64,000 nt of DNA from Cognaticolwellia sediminilitoris (lineage in GTDB: Bacteria > Pseudomonadota > Gammaproteobacteria > Enterobacterales > Alteromonadaceae): the NCBI GenBank assembly GCA_002104535.1, contig NBOG01000013.1:38955-102954 (forward strand), in the 5' to 3' direction. The notes beneath the pieces are model-generated. The model searched no databases. It was not told where the DNA came from and saw only the letters and a list, made by a program, of their open reading frames with translations. Positions 19,102-28,092 of this stretch are shown one piece after another. Position numbers and translations under genes: made by a program. Position 1 is the first letter of the stretch. The number at the start of each line of letters is the position of its first letter.

Positions 19102-19266
19102 CAAAAAAAGGCCCGATACTGCTGCCAGTATCGGGCTCAGGGGTGGCTCTGTGAAAGAACCTGCGCTAATAAACTGTCAAATTTATCAAACTTATAAATT
19201 AAGTGTATAAACATGCTTTCTGTTTATTAATTTGCTTGCGAGCACTAGGCAGATAACTTACCTATA
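19102..19266 (-). ncRNA. Candidate small RNA with own promoter and terminator
   Basis: On the minus strand TTTGCA (19296-19301) lies 17 bases before TACACT (19273-19278), predicting a start near 19266. About 155 bases on, an 11-bp perfect GC-rich stem (19111-19121 with 19126-19136, loop of four) is followed by seven T (19103-19109 region). There is no gene on this strand for the terminator to serve, and the plus strand lacks a T-run after the same hairpin, so it is not the tatD terminator. No open frame of note lies inside. The identity is unknown; I could not match it to a known sRNA family. Confidence 0.5.
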
Positions 19267-19490
19267 GCGTTAAGTGTAGTGTAAGCTTTGATAAATGCAA
19301 AAAATTATCATGTAACTTTCAGTGTGTTGTTTTTTATAGATAATTTTATGATTTATTTGAAGCTTTTTTAGTTTTATTAACTGGCTGCTCACTGCTTGTC
19401 CACAGGTTGTTATGTATTTCGATACTAGGTATTAGACTGTTTCTATGTCATGATAAATCCTATTTATTACAACTATTAAAGAGCTGAACT

Positions 19491-20720
19491 TTGTTAAACC
19501 GTATTTGGAGTGGATTTTTCTTTATCGCCTTTATTTCGGCAATGGTGCAATGGTTAGTCTTTGATCAAATATTGATTTTTGAAGATATTGTTAACGCCAT
19601 TTTTTCTATGTCAAAGGTAACCGTAGAAATTGCGATAGGTTTAATTGGTATTCTAAGTTTTTGGCTCGGTATGATGAAAATTGCAGAGCATGCTGGCATT
19701 ATTGATAAGTTAGCTGATTTTATATCGCCACTCTTTGTTCGGATTATGCCAGAAGTTCCTAAAGGTCATCCTGCGATAAGTTCGATGACCATGAACTTAT
19801 CGGCAAATTTTCTAGGGTTAGATAATGCAGCTACGCCTTTGGGGTTAAAGGCAATGCAAGATTTACAGTCGCTTAACCCAAATAAAACAACGGCGACTAA
19901 TGCGCAAATTTTATTTTTAGTTTTAAATACCTCGTCGGTGACATTATTTCCGGTGACTGTTTTTGTTTATCGTGCCCAACAAGGCGCCATCAATCCTACG
20001 GATGTTTTTGTCCCCATATTACTTGCCACCTTTGCATCAAGCCTGGCCGGTTTACTTGTTGTCGCTTTTGTCCAAAAAATAAAACTTTACCAACAAGTTG
20101 TTCTCCTCTATTTAGCTGCGGGTATTGCACTAGTCGGTAGTGTTGCGGCATATTTTTCAACGCTGAGTGCTGAACTATTAGCCCAACAGTCATCATTGTT
20201 AGGTAATTTATTAATATTTAGTACTTTGATCTGTTTTATATTTTTCGCCTTAAAACGACAAGTTAATGTTTACGACAGCTTTATTGAAGGGGCTAAACAG
20301 GGTTTTGATACCAGCATTAAAATCATTCCCTATTTGTTGGCTATGTTATGCGCCATTGGTGTATTTAGAGCCAGTGGAGCATTAGATATTTTAGTTGATG
20401 GTATCCGTCAATTGGTCTTGATTTTCAATGGTGATGCTAGGTTTGTTGATGCTTTACCGACAGCATTTATGAAACCGTTAAGTGGTTCTGGTGCGCGAGC
20501 TATGATGATTGAAACTATGAATACTCATGGTGCGGACTCTTTTGCCGGCCGCTTAGCTTCTATCGTTCAAGGTTCTACTGAAACTACTTTTTATGTACTA
20601 GCGGTCTATTTTGGCTCTGTTGGAATTCGGTATAGCCGTCATGCGCTTACCTGTGGACTTGTTGCTGATTTAGCTGGCATTACTGCAGCGATTGCAGTTT
20701 GTTATTGGTTTTTCGGCTAA
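19491..20720 (+). CDS. Nucleoside-recognition (Gate) domain membrane protein, SpmA-SpmB fusion type
   Basis: The 409-residue integral membrane protein has about 9-10 hydrophobic segments and two Gate domains. The first half resembles SpmA (GLIGILSFWLGMMKIAEHAG, about 51-70; NLSANFLGLDNAATPLGLKA, about 102-121) and the second SpmB (KIIPYLLAMLCAIGVFRASG, about 277-296; MKPLSGSGARAMM, about 323-335). Such fusions are common in non-sporulating gammaproteobacteria; the substrate is unknown. It starts with TTG at 19491 after an AAAGAG ribosome site. It stands alone upstream of the propionate operon, but a PrpR-type palindrome lies 20 bases after its stop. Confidence 0.88.
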   Translation: MLNRIWSGFFFIAFISAMVQWLVFDQILIFEDIVNAIFSMSKVTVEIAIGLIGILSFWLGMMKIAEHAGIIDKLADFISPLFVRIMPEVPKGHPAISSMTMNLSANFLGLDNAATPLGLKAMQDLQSLNPNKTTATNAQILFLVLNTSSVTLFPVTVFVYRAQQGAINPTDVFVPILLATFASSLAGLLVVAFVQKIKLYQQVVLLYLAAGIALVGSVAAYFSTLSAELLAQQSSLLGNLLIFSTLICFIFFALKRQVNVYDSFIEGAKQGFDTSIKIIPYLLAMLCAIGVFRASGALDILVDGIRQLVLIFNGDARFVDALPTAFMKPLSGSGARAMMIETMNTHGADSFAGRLASIVQGSTETTFYVLAVYFGSVGIRYSRHALTCGLVADLAGITAAIAVCYWFFG

Positions 20721-20738
20721 CAATCAAGACCACCTAAT

Positions 20739-20750
20739 ATTGTCGACATT
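20739..20750. promoter_or_regulatory. PrpR operator-like site 1
   Basis: ATTGTCGACATT, with the central TGTCGACA palindrome at 20741-20748, matching the two other sites upstream of prpR. It lies 19 bases after the SpmAB-like gene, over 250 bases from the prpR start, so its function is uncertain. Confidence 0.55.
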
Positions 20751-20914
20751 TTTTCTTAAACATTAAAATAAGACTAGGTTTGGAACTTTAACTATTTAAC
20801 TGTTGATGATTTTAATTAAAAGTCTACAATAACAGCTAATTAGCAATCTTGTTGTTTTTAAGGTTAGGCTTTAAGTAGTGAGTTTTAATTATTTTCACGA
20901 GTAATGAATACCTC

Positions 20915-20930
20915 CTATTGTCGACAATAG
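20915..20930. promoter_or_regulatory. PrpR operator-like site 2, perfect 16-bp palindrome
   Basis: CTATTGTCGACAATAG is perfectly symmetric. It lies just upstream of the proposed prpR -35 (20944). ATTGTCGACAAT-type palindromes are known for GntR-family propionate regulators in gammaproteobacteria, so this is the best operator candidate. Confidence 0.8.
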
Positions 20931-20943
20931 TTGTTTTTCGGCA

Positions 20944-20971
20944 TTGACTAATCTTAATATGTCGCTATCAT
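20944..20971 (+). promoter_or_regulatory. Candidate promoter of prpR-prpBC-acnD
   Basis: TTGACT (20944-20949) and TATCAT (20966-20971) are 16 bases apart. Transcription would start near 20978, between operator sites 2 and 3, which fits autorepression by PrpR. Confidence 0.55.
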
Positions 20972-20988
20972 TACGCCATTGTTTTTGA

Positions 20989-21002
20989 ATGTGTCGACAA
21001 TA
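20989..21002. promoter_or_regulatory. PrpR operator-like site 3, touching the prpR start codon
   Basis: ATGTGTCGACAATA with TGTCGACA at 20992-20999. Centre-to-centre distance to site 2 is 73 bases. It would lie in the first bases of the transcript and occupies the place where a Shine-Dalgarno sequence would be. Confidence 0.7.
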
Positions 21003-21683
21003 ATGGCTTTAAATAACCCAACTACACAAGCAGCTGTAACAACAGCAGATAAAGTATTTGAACAAATGTTACATGCCATTGTTGATGGCACAATCAAGTC
21101 TGGCAGCAAAATAAGTGAGCCAGAACTTGCCAAAAACTATCAAATTAGCCGCTCAACTCTGCGCGAAGCTTTAAACCGTCTAGAAAAATGTCACCTTATT
21201 GAACGTAAAGCCAATGTTGGTTCTCGCGTTGTTGAATGCTCTATTGCCGGCCTTTTAGAAATTTACGTTGTTCGTGAAGCGCTTGAAGGTATGGCTTGTC
21301 GAGAAGCGGCCAACAATATGACCGATGAAGAAATTAATGAAATGAAGGCTATGCTTGCACAACATGCAAGTGCAAAAGCACTACAAGATGGCGTTTCATA
21401 TTATCAAGAAGAAGGTGATTTAGATTTTCATTATAAAGTTATTCTCGGTAGTCATAATCAACAACTGATCAATATCTTATGTGGTCAACTCTATCACCTT
21501 GTGCGGATGTATCGCTGCCAATTTGGTATGAATAGCCCTCGAGCGACTAAAGCATTTGATGAACATTCTAGAATAATCGAAGCGATAGCCGATCGTGACG
21601 GAGAATTAGCTGAAATGCTGATGAGACGTCATATTGCGGCATCACGAAAAAACATTGAAAAGAAAATTGCTCAGCAACAATAA
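21003..21683 (+). CDS. prpR: GntR-family (FCD) transcriptional regulator of propionate catabolism
   Basis: A 226-residue regulator from the ATG at 21003. The N-terminal winged helix-turn-helix (about 15-75: LHAIVDGTIKSGSKISEPELA, ISRSTLREALNRLE) is of GntR type, and the C-terminal FCD domain (about 85-215) has YVVREALEGMACREAA and DLDFHYKVILGSHNQQL with the usual metal/ligand Asp and His residues. It is the first gene of the prpB-prpC-acnD cluster and is flanked by TGTCGACA palindromes, so it most likely represses the operon and responds to 2-methylcitrate or a related acid. The longer frame from a TTG at 20979 is rejected because it would start at the predicted transcription start. It is unrelated to the sigma54-type PrpR of enterobacteria. 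Confidence 0.9.
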   Translation: MALNNPTTQAAVTTADKVFEQMLHAIVDGTIKSGSKISEPELAKNYQISRSTLREALNRLEKCHLIERKANVGSRVVECSIAGLLEIYVVREALEGMACREAANNMTDEEINEMKAMLAQHASAKALQDGVSYYQEEGDLDFHYKVILGSHNQQLINILCGQLYHLVRMYRCQFGMNSPRATKAFDEHSRIIEAIADRDGELAEMLMRRHIAASRKNIEKKIAQQQ

Positions 21684-21731
21684 GCATTACGCTTAATAAA
21701 TTCACTATAAATCACGGAAAAGGACTAAGTA

Positions 21732-22622
21732 ATGTCTACATTATTATCACCTGGCGCAAAATTTCGCCAAGCCATAGAGAATAATAAACCACTTCAAGTT
21801 GTCGGCACTATCAACGCTTATTGCGCGATGATGGCGGAACAACTAGGTCATCAAGCTATTTATCTATCTGGTGGCGGTGTGGCTAATGCATCATATGGCT
21901 TACCTGATTTAGGTATGACGTCATTAAATGATGTCATCGCCGATGTTCAACGCATCACTAGTGCATCTAGTTTACCTTTGCTTGTTGATATTGATACCGG
22001 CTGGGGGGGGGCATTTAATATTGCTAAAACTATCCGTGATATGGAAAAAGCTGGAGCTGCAGCGGTACACATTGAAGATCAAGTAGCGCAAAAGCGTTGC
22101 GGTCATCGCCCAAATAAAGAAATTGTTACAACTGAAGAGATGGTTGATCGTATTAAAGCAGCTGTAGACGCGCGTGTTGATAAAGATTTTTTTATCATGG
22201 CCCGTACCGATTCATTTGCTCAAGAAGGTTTAGAAGCCGCATTAGAACGTGCTAAAGCTTATGTTGCCGCTGGTGCTGATGGTATTTTTGCTGAAGCGGT
22301 TAAAACAGAAGAGCACTACCGTGCATTTACTGAAGCGCTTGATGTTCCTGTGTTAGCTAATATTACCGAATTTGGCCAAACTGAATTATGGAATAAAGCA
22401 CAATTAGGTGAGTGGGGATGTGCGATGGTACTTTACCCATTATCAGCATTTCGTGCGATGAATAAAGCGGCTGAATCTGTTTATAAAACTTTACTTGCAG
22501 ATGGCGATCAAAAAGCAGAAATCGATAATATGCAAACCAGAATGGATTTGTACGATTACCTTGGTTACCACGACTACGAGCAAAAACTTGATGTGTTGTT
22601 TTCTGAAGGCAAAAACAAATAG
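21732..22622 (+). CDS. prpB: 2-methylisocitrate lyase
   Basis: PrpB splits 2-methylisocitrate to pyruvate and succinate, the last step of the 2-methylcitrate cycle. The protein has 296 residues; the catalytic Cys123 is in [10 protein letters not shown] (121-130), with [12 protein letters not shown] (86-97) and VHIEDQ (112-117) metal and substrate motifs. The KRCGHRPNK form with Arg separates methylisocitrate lyase from isocitrate lyase (KKCGH). It lies 48 bases after prpR and is followed by prpC, all on one strand. Confidence 0.97.
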   Translation: MSTLLSPGAKFRQAIENNKPLQVVGTINAYCAMMAEQLGHQAIYLSGGGVANASYGLPDLGMTSLNDVIADVQRITSASSLPLLVDIDTGWGGAFNIAKTIRDMEKAGAAAVHIEDQVAQKRCGHRPNKEIVTTEEMVDRIKAAVDARVDKDFFIMARTDSFAQEGLEAALERAKAYVAAGADGIFAEAVKTEEHYRAFTEALDVPVLANITEFGQTELWNKAQLGEWGCAMVLYPLSAFRAMNKAAESVYKTLLADGDQKAEIDNMQTRMDLYDYLGYHDYEQKLDVLFSEGKNK

Positions 22623-22703
22623 TTATATAAAACAGCTTACATAAAAATCAATTTACCCATTAATAACAACTGACTTTGTTGTTGAAGGAAAAAGGAAAGA
22701 ATA

Positions 22704-23831
22704 ATGACAGATAAAAAATTATCAGGTGCAGGTTTACGTGGTCAAAGCGCAGGTGAAACAGCTTTGTGTACGGTAGGAAAATCAGGCTCAGGTTTAACTT
22801 ATCGCGGTTATGATGTCGCTGATTTAGCAGATAACGCTACTTTTGAAGAAGTAGCATACCTTCTTTTCAATGGCGAATTGCCAAATGAAAAAGAGTTAGC
22901 AACTTATAAAGCTGAATTATTTGCCATGCGTGATTTACCAGAGGCATTAAAAGCAGTACTTAAATTAATTCCTAAAGAAACTCATCCGATGGATGTCATG
23001 CGTACGGGGTGTTCATTTTTAGGTAACTTAGAGCCAGAGAATGACTTCTCTGAGCAACAACAAGCTGCTAATCGTTTATTATCGGCGTTTCCAGCCATTA
23101 TGTGTTATTGGTATAAATTCTCTCACGAAGGTGTTGAGATTGATTGTACTTCTGATGAATCGTCATTAGGTGGGCACTTCTTAAAATTATTAAATGGTAA
23201 AAGTCCGTCAGCACAACACCAAAAAGTCATGGATGTGTCATTAATTTTGTATGCAGAGCACGAATTTAATGCCTCTACATTTACTGCGCGTGTTTGTGCA
23301 TCAACATTATCTGACATGTTCTCATGTGTCACGGGTGCCATTGGCACATTACGTGGACCACTTCATGGCGGTGCTAACGAAGCGGCGATGGACATGATTG
23401 AACAGTTTGAGTCTCCTGCAGATGCTAAAGAAAAAATGGCTGGCATGTTAGCACGTAAAGAAAAAATAATGGGTTTTGGTCATGCGGTTTATAGCACTTC
23501 AGATCCTCGTAATGTCATTATAAAAGCTTGGTCTGAAAAGCTAGCAGCAGAAAACGGCGATACCTCGCTGTATGATATTTCAGTCGCTTGTGAAGAATTT
23601 ATGTGGGACACGAAAAAATTATTTTGTAATGCTGATTTCTTCCATGCGTCAACGTACAACTATATGGGCATTCCAACGAAATTATTTACGCCTATTTTCG
23701 TTTGTTCACGCTTAACTGGTTGGGCAGCACACGTGATGGAACAGCGTCAAAATAACCGCATTATTCGTCCTTCTGCAGACTACACAGGACCTGAACCACG
23801 TAAAGTTCAACCTATTGCTGAAAGAGCATAA
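22704..23831 (+). CDS. prpC: 2-methylcitrate synthase
   Basis: PrpC condenses propionyl-CoA with oxaloacetate. The 375-residue length, shorter than the approx. 430-residue TCA citrate synthase, and the N-terminus KLSGAGLRGQSAGETALCTV are typical of PrpC. Catalytic His221 (GPLHGGANEAAMDM) and His260 (GFGHAVYSTSDPR) are in place, and the catalytic Asp lies in the CNADFFHAS region near residue 312. The start has an AAAGGAAAGA ribosome site. Its position between prpB and acnD supports the specific assignment. Confidence 0.97.
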   Translation: MTDKKLSGAGLRGQSAGETALCTVGKSGSGLTYRGYDVADLADNATFEEVAYLLFNGELPNEKELATYKAELFAMRDLPEALKAVLKLIPKETHPMDVMRTGCSFLGNLEPENDFSEQQQAANRLLSAFPAIMCYWYKFSHEGVEIDCTSDESSLGGHFLKLLNGKSPSAQHQKVMDVSLILYAEHEFNASTFTARVCASTLSDMFSCVTGAIGTLRGPLHGGANEAAMDMIEQFESPADAKEKMAGMLARKEKIMGFGHAVYSTSDPRNVIIKAWSEKLAAENGDTSLYDISVACEEFMWDTKKLFCNADFFHASTYNYMGIPTKLFTPIFVCSRLTGWAAHVMEQRQNNRIIRPSADYTGPEPRKVQPIAERA

Positions 23832-23986
23832 GGCTGTTCAGTATCGCTAACTTCATCGGTAAATACCCGCGTCTTCAGAATAAGGCGCGTATTATCCATT
23901 TAAAGTTAAGTTAGCTGCTATTGTCTATTTAAGAAGGTGTTTTTTAAAAATGCCTTTATTTTTAACAAAATATTGTGGATTAAGTT

Positions 23987-26590
23987 ATGAACTATGATTA
24001 TCGCAAGCCACTGCCGAATGCCAATATTGACTATTTCGATACCCGATCTGCAGTTGAAGACATAAGCCCTGGTGCTTATGCAAAATTACCTTATACATCA
24101 CGTGTTTTAGCTGAACAACTTGTTCGCCGTTGTGATCCTAAAACCTTAACCGATTCATTAAAGCAAATCATTGAAGGTAAGCAAGACTTAGACTTTCCTT
24201 GGTATCCCGCGCGTGTTGTAACTCACGATATATTAGGCCAAACAGCCTTAGTCGATTTAGCGGGCCTTCGTGATGCCATTGCTGCACAAGGTGGCGATCC
24301 TGCAAAGGTTAACCCTGTAGTACCAACCCAATTGATTGTTGATCATTCACTTGCTGTTGAAGCTCCGGGTTTTGATTCACAAGCGTTTGAAAAAAACCGT
24401 GCCATTGAAGACCGTCGTAATGCTCATCGTTTTCACTTTATTGAGTGGACTAAAACTGCCTTTAAAAATGTTGATGTTATTCCTGCCGGTAACGGCATTA
24501 TGCACCAAATCAATTTAGAGAAAATGTCACCAGTTATTCAAGCACGTGACGGTGTTGCCTTTCCTGATACTTGTGTCGGTACTGATAGTCATACCCCTCA
24601 TATCGATGCACTAGGTGTTATTGCCATTGGTGTTGGTGGCTTAGAAGCGGAAACGGTAATGCTAGGTCGCCCATCTATGATGCGCTTGCCAGACATTATT
24701 GGCGTTAAATTAACCGGTCAACGTAAACCGGGTATTACCGCTACTGACATTGTATTGGCTATTACTGAATTCTTACGTAATGAAAAAGTAGTCTCTAGTT
24801 ACTTAGAGTTTTTTGGTGAAGGCACGAAAAATCTTACTATTGGCGACAGAGCAACTATTTCAAATATGACACCAGAATACGGTGCATCTGCTGCCATGTT
24901 CTACATTGATGAACAAACCATTGATTATTTGAAAATTACCGGTCGTGAACCAGAGCAAGTTAAATTAGTAGAAACTTATGCTAAGCATACCGGTTTATGG
25001 GCTGATGATTTAGTGAGTGCAGAATATAAACGTGTGCTTGAATTTGACTTGTCAACGGTTGAGCGTAACTTAGCAGGCCCATCTAATCCGCATCGCCGTT
25101 TAGCGACAGCTGACTTGGCAGCAAAAAATATTGCCAAAAACTTAGACGAATGCAAAGCACAAGAAGCGAAGGGTGAAATGCCTGATGGTGCAGTAATTAT
25201 TGCCGCTATTACTTCATGTACCAATACTTCTAATCCTCGTAATGTCGTTGCTGCAGGTCTTATTGCAAAACGCGCTAATGAGCTAGGCTTAGTACGTAAA
25301 CCTTGGGTTAAATCGTCTTTTGCCCCAGGTTCAAAAGTTGCGAAACTTTATTTAGAGGAAGCAGGCCTGTTATCTGAAATGGAAAAACTAGGCTTTGGTA
25401 TTGTCGGCTATGCGTGTACCACGTGTAATGGTATGTCTGGCGCCTTAGATCCTAAAATTCAACAAGAAATTATCGATCGAGATTTATACGCTACAGCCGT
25501 TTTATCAGGTAACCGTAACTTTGATGGTCGTATTCATCCATTTGCTAAACAAGCGTTTTTGGCTTCACCGCCATTAGTGGTTGCTTATGCTATTGCCGGT
25601 ACCATCCGTTTTGATATTGAAAAAGATGTTCTAGGACAAGATCAAAATGGTAACGATATTACCTTAAAAGATATTTGGCCAAGTGACGAAGAAATTGATG
25701 CTATTGTAGCTTCATGCGTCAAGCCTGAGCAATTCAAAAAGATTTACACGCCAATGTTCGATTTAGGCGCATTTGAACCTGCCGAAAGTCCATTATACGA
25801 CTGGGATCCTAAAAGTACTTATATCCGTCGTCCGCCATATTGGGAAGGGGCCTTAGCGGGTAAACGTACTATGAAAGGTATGCGTCCATTAGCCGTATTG
25901 GGTGATAACATTACGACTGACCATTTATCGCCATCTAATGCTATTCAATTGAACAGTGCTTCAGGTGCCTACCTCAAGAAGATGGGGTTACCTGAAGAGG
26001 ACTTTAACTCATACGCAACACACCGTGGCGATCATGAAACTACACAACGAGCAACATTCGCGAATCCGAAATTGTTTAATGAAATGTGTCGTGACGAAAA
26101 AGGCGAAGTAAAACAAGGTTCACTAACCCGTATCGAGCCAGAAGGTGTTGAGTCTCGTATGTGGGAAGCGATTGAAACTTACATGAATCGCAAACAGCCA
26201 TTAATTATTATCGCTGGCGCTGATTATGGTCAGGGTTCTTCGCGTGATTGGGCGGCAAAAGGTGTGCGTTTAGCCGGTGTAGAAGTGATTGTAACTGAAG
26301 GTTTTGAACGTATTCATCGTACTAATTTAGTCGGAATGGGTGTATTACCATTAGAATTTACTAACGGTGAAACGCGTCACACTTATCACATTGACGGTAG
26401 TGAAACTTATGATGTGATTGGTACTACATCGCCAGGTGCAGCTATGACTGTTGTCATGACACGTAAGAATGGAGAGGTTGTTGAAATACCAGTGAAGTGT
26501 CGCCTTGATACAGCAGAAGAAGTGACTGTTTATGATGGTGGTGGGGTTTTACAAAAGTTTGCCACTGATTTCTTAAAGTCTAATGCCTAA
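23987..26590 (+). CDS. acnD: 2-methylcitrate dehydratase, Fe/S-dependent (AcnD)
   Basis: AcnD is the aconitase-A-like enzyme that dehydrates 2-methylcitrate to 2-methyl-trans-aconitate when PrpD is absent. The 867-residue protein carries the [4Fe-4S] ligands Cys411 (TSCTNTSNP), Cys477 and Cys480 (YACTTCNGMSG), VGTDSHTPHIDALGV (about 197-212) and the C-terminal swivel domain with GSSRDWAAKGVRL (about 750-762). Together with the downstream prpF this defines the AcnD/PrpF variant of the cycle; no prpD is seen. An aconitase A assignment is much less likely because of the operon. Confidence 0.96.
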   Translation: MNYDYRKPLPNANIDYFDTRSAVEDISPGAYAKLPYTSRVLAEQLVRRCDPKTLTDSLKQIIEGKQDLDFPWYPARVVTHDILGQTALVDLAGLRDAIAAQGGDPAKVNPVVPTQLIVDHSLAVEAPGFDSQAFEKNRAIEDRRNAHRFHFIEWTKTAFKNVDVIPAGNGIMHQINLEKMSPVIQARDGVAFPDTCVGTDSHTPHIDALGVIAIGVGGLEAETVMLGRPSMMRLPDIIGVKLTGQRKPGITATDIVLAITEFLRNEKVVSSYLEFFGEGTKNLTIGDRATISNMTPEYGASAAMFYIDEQTIDYLKITGREPEQVKLVETYAKHTGLWADDLVSAEYKRVLEFDLSTVERNLAGPSNPHRRLATADLAAKNIAKNLDECKAQEAKGEMPDGAVIIAAITSCTNTSNPRNVVAAGLIAKRANELGLVRKPWVKSSFAPGSKVAKLYLEEAGLLSEMEKLGFGIVGYACTTCNGMSGALDPKIQQEIIDRDLYATAVLSGNRNFDGRIHPFAKQAFLASPPLVVAYAIAGTIRFDIEKDVLGQDQNGNDITLKDIWPSDEEIDAIVASCVKPEQFKKIYTPMFDLGAFEPAESPLYDWDPKSTYIRRPPYWEGALAGKRTMKGMRPLAVLGDNITTDHLSPSNAIQLNSASGAYLKKMGLPEEDFNSYATHRGDHETTQRATFANPKLFNEMCRDEKGEVKQGSLTRIEPEGVESRMWEAIETYMNRKQPLIIIAGADYGQGSSRDWAAKGVRLAGVEVIVTEGFERIHRTNLVGMGVLPLEFTNGETRHTYHIDGSETYDVIGTTSPGAAMTVVMTRKNGEVVEIPVKCRLDTAEEVTVYDGGGVLQKFATDFLKSNA

Positions 26591-26605
26591 ACGTTTATTT
26601 CTCAT

Positions 26606-26670
26606 GATAGCTGCGTTGGCTGTACTTACTTGGTAAACCAAGCTCCGTGCAGTCGCCTTGCTCTCAATAT
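26606..26670. repeat. Structured intergenic element between acnD and prpF
   Basis: Around a CTTGGT-aa-ACCAAG hairpin (26629-26642) the flanks CTGTAC (about 26620-26625) and GTGCAG (about 26647-26652) also pair, allowing one T:G, forming an extended stem with internal mismatches. No T-run follows. It resembles a REP-type intergenic palindrome; I recognise its general character but have not compared copies. Confidence 0.5.
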
Positions 26671-26710
26671 AAATAATCCGTCTAGACATGAAACTTAATT
26701 GATTCAAATT

Positions 26711-26753
26711 AAAAATGGCACATTGTTGTTAAAACTAATGTGCCATTTTTCGA
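26711..26753 (+). terminator. Terminator after acnD
   Basis: A 14-bp perfect stem (26711-26724 with 26737-26750) with a 12-base loop, ending in TTTTT. It lies between acnD and prpF, so prpF depends on read-through or on its own promoter. Confidence 0.85.
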
Positions 26754-26828
26754 TTCATGGATGAATCTACTTAGAATTACCATGGATGGTTTAAATTTTG
26801 TTTAAGAAAGACTAAAAAGGAGAAAGCA

Positions 26829-28022
26829 ATGGCTTTCGTACCTCAAACAAAAATTCCCGCGACTTATATACGTGGTGGTACCTCTAAAGGTGTGTTTTTT
26901 AACCTGTTAGATTTACCTAAACGATGCCAAGTTCCTGGTGAAGCTCGCGACAATATGCTACTTCGCGTTATCGGCAGCCCTGATCCATATGGGAAACAAA
27001 CCGATGGTATGGGCGGTGCTACCTCAAGTACCAGTAAAACAGTTATTTTGTCCAAAAGTACTCAAGACCAGCACGATGTCGATTATTTATTTGGCCAAGT
27101 TGCCATCGATAAAGCTTTCGTTGATTGGAGCGGTAATTGCGGTAATTTAACTGCGGCAGTTGGTTCTTTTGCAATAATGTCAGGCATAGTCCCACAAAGC
27201 CGTATTCCTGAAAACGGGGTTTGTACCGTCCGTATTTGGCAAAAGAATATCGCTAAAACAATTATAGCCCAAGTACCTATTACCAATGGTCAAGTGCAAG
27301 AAACGGGTGACTTTGAACTCGATGGTGTGACTTTTCCTGCTGCTGAAGTACCGGTTGAATTTATCGAACCCGTTGACCCTAGCGAAGCAATGTTTCCCAC
27401 AGGTAACCTTGTCGATAAATTACAGGTTCCCGCTGTTGGTCAATTCAAAGCAATGACATTGAATGCAACTATGATCAGTGCAGGCATCCCAACAATATTT
27501 TTAAATGCTGAAGAACTTGGTTATACCGGTACGGAGTTACAAGAAGCGATAAATGGTGATGAAGCAGCTTTAGCTCGTTTTGAAACTATCAGAGCTGTTG
27601 GCGCAATTAAAATGGGTTTAATCAACGATGTTTCAGAAGCTGTAGCGCGTCAACATACGCCTAAAGTGGCATTTGTAAGTGCTGCCCAAGACTATACAAC
27701 CTCGAGTAATAAATCAGTGTCAACGAAAGATATTGATCTACACGTTCGGGCATTATCAATGGGTAAGTTACATCACGCTATGATGGGTACAGCAGCCGTT
27801 GCTATTGGCACGGCTGCAGCGATCCCTGGGACATTAGTGAATTTAGCTGCGGGAGGTGGTGAACGTGAATCAGTAGTATTTGGTCATCCTTCTGGTACAT
27901 TAAAAGTTGGCGCACAAGCGGTTAATACTGATGGTAATTGGACGGTCAAAAAAGCCATTATGAGTCGAAGTGCGCGAGTGTTAATGGAAGGTTGGGTCAG
28001 GATCCCTGAAGATTCATTCTAA
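26829..28022 (+). CDS. prpF: AcnD-accessory protein / 2-methylaconitate cis-trans isomerase
   Basis: PrpF isomerises the trans-2-methylaconitate made by AcnD to the cis form. The 397-residue protein starts FVPQTKIPATYIRGGTSKGV, a PrpF signature, and includes DGMGGATSSTSKTVIL (about 59-74), WSGNCGNLTAAVGSFA (about 99-114) and the C-terminal NLAAGGGERESVVFGHPSGT region. Diaminopimelate-epimerase fold. An AAAGGAGAAAG ribosome site precedes the ATG. It completes the methylcitrate pathway, though it is separated from acnD by about 240 bases with a repeat and a terminator. Confidence 0.97.
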   Translation: MAFVPQTKIPATYIRGGTSKGVFFNLLDLPKRCQVPGEARDNMLLRVIGSPDPYGKQTDGMGGATSSTSKTVILSKSTQDQHDVDYLFGQVAIDKAFVDWSGNCGNLTAAVGSFAIMSGIVPQSRIPENGVCTVRIWQKNIAKTIIAQVPITNGQVQETGDFELDGVTFPAAEVPVEFIEPVDPSEAMFPTGNLVDKLQVPAVGQFKAMTLNATMISAGIPTIFLNAEELGYTGTELQEAINGDEAALARFETIRAVGAIKMGLINDVSEAVARQHTPKVAFVSAAQDYTTSSNKSVSTKDIDLHVRALSMGKLHHAMMGTAAVAIGTAAAIPGTLVNLAAGGGERESVVFGHPSGTLKVGAQAVNTDGNWTVKKAIMSRSARVLMEGWVRIPEDSF

Positions 28023-28057
28023 GGCTATTAATTAATTTAGTTTACTTCAAAAATAAT

Positions 28058-28092
28058 AAAACGTTGTTAGATAATTCTAATAACGTTTTTTT
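28058..28092 (+). terminator. Terminator of prpF
   Basis: Stem AAAACGTTGTTAG (28058-28070) with CTAATAACGTTTT (28077-28089), one G:T pair, followed by T to 28092. It lies 36 bases after the prpF stop. Confidence 0.85.

Noticed and set aside
19111..19136. GC-rich hairpin as the terminator of tatD
   Set aside because: On the plus strand the stem is followed by CAGGGGTGG, not T; the T-run is on the minus-strand side.
23987..26590. Aconitase A (acnA)
   Set aside because: Operon context with prpB, prpC and prpF identifies the AcnD methylcitrate dehydratase.
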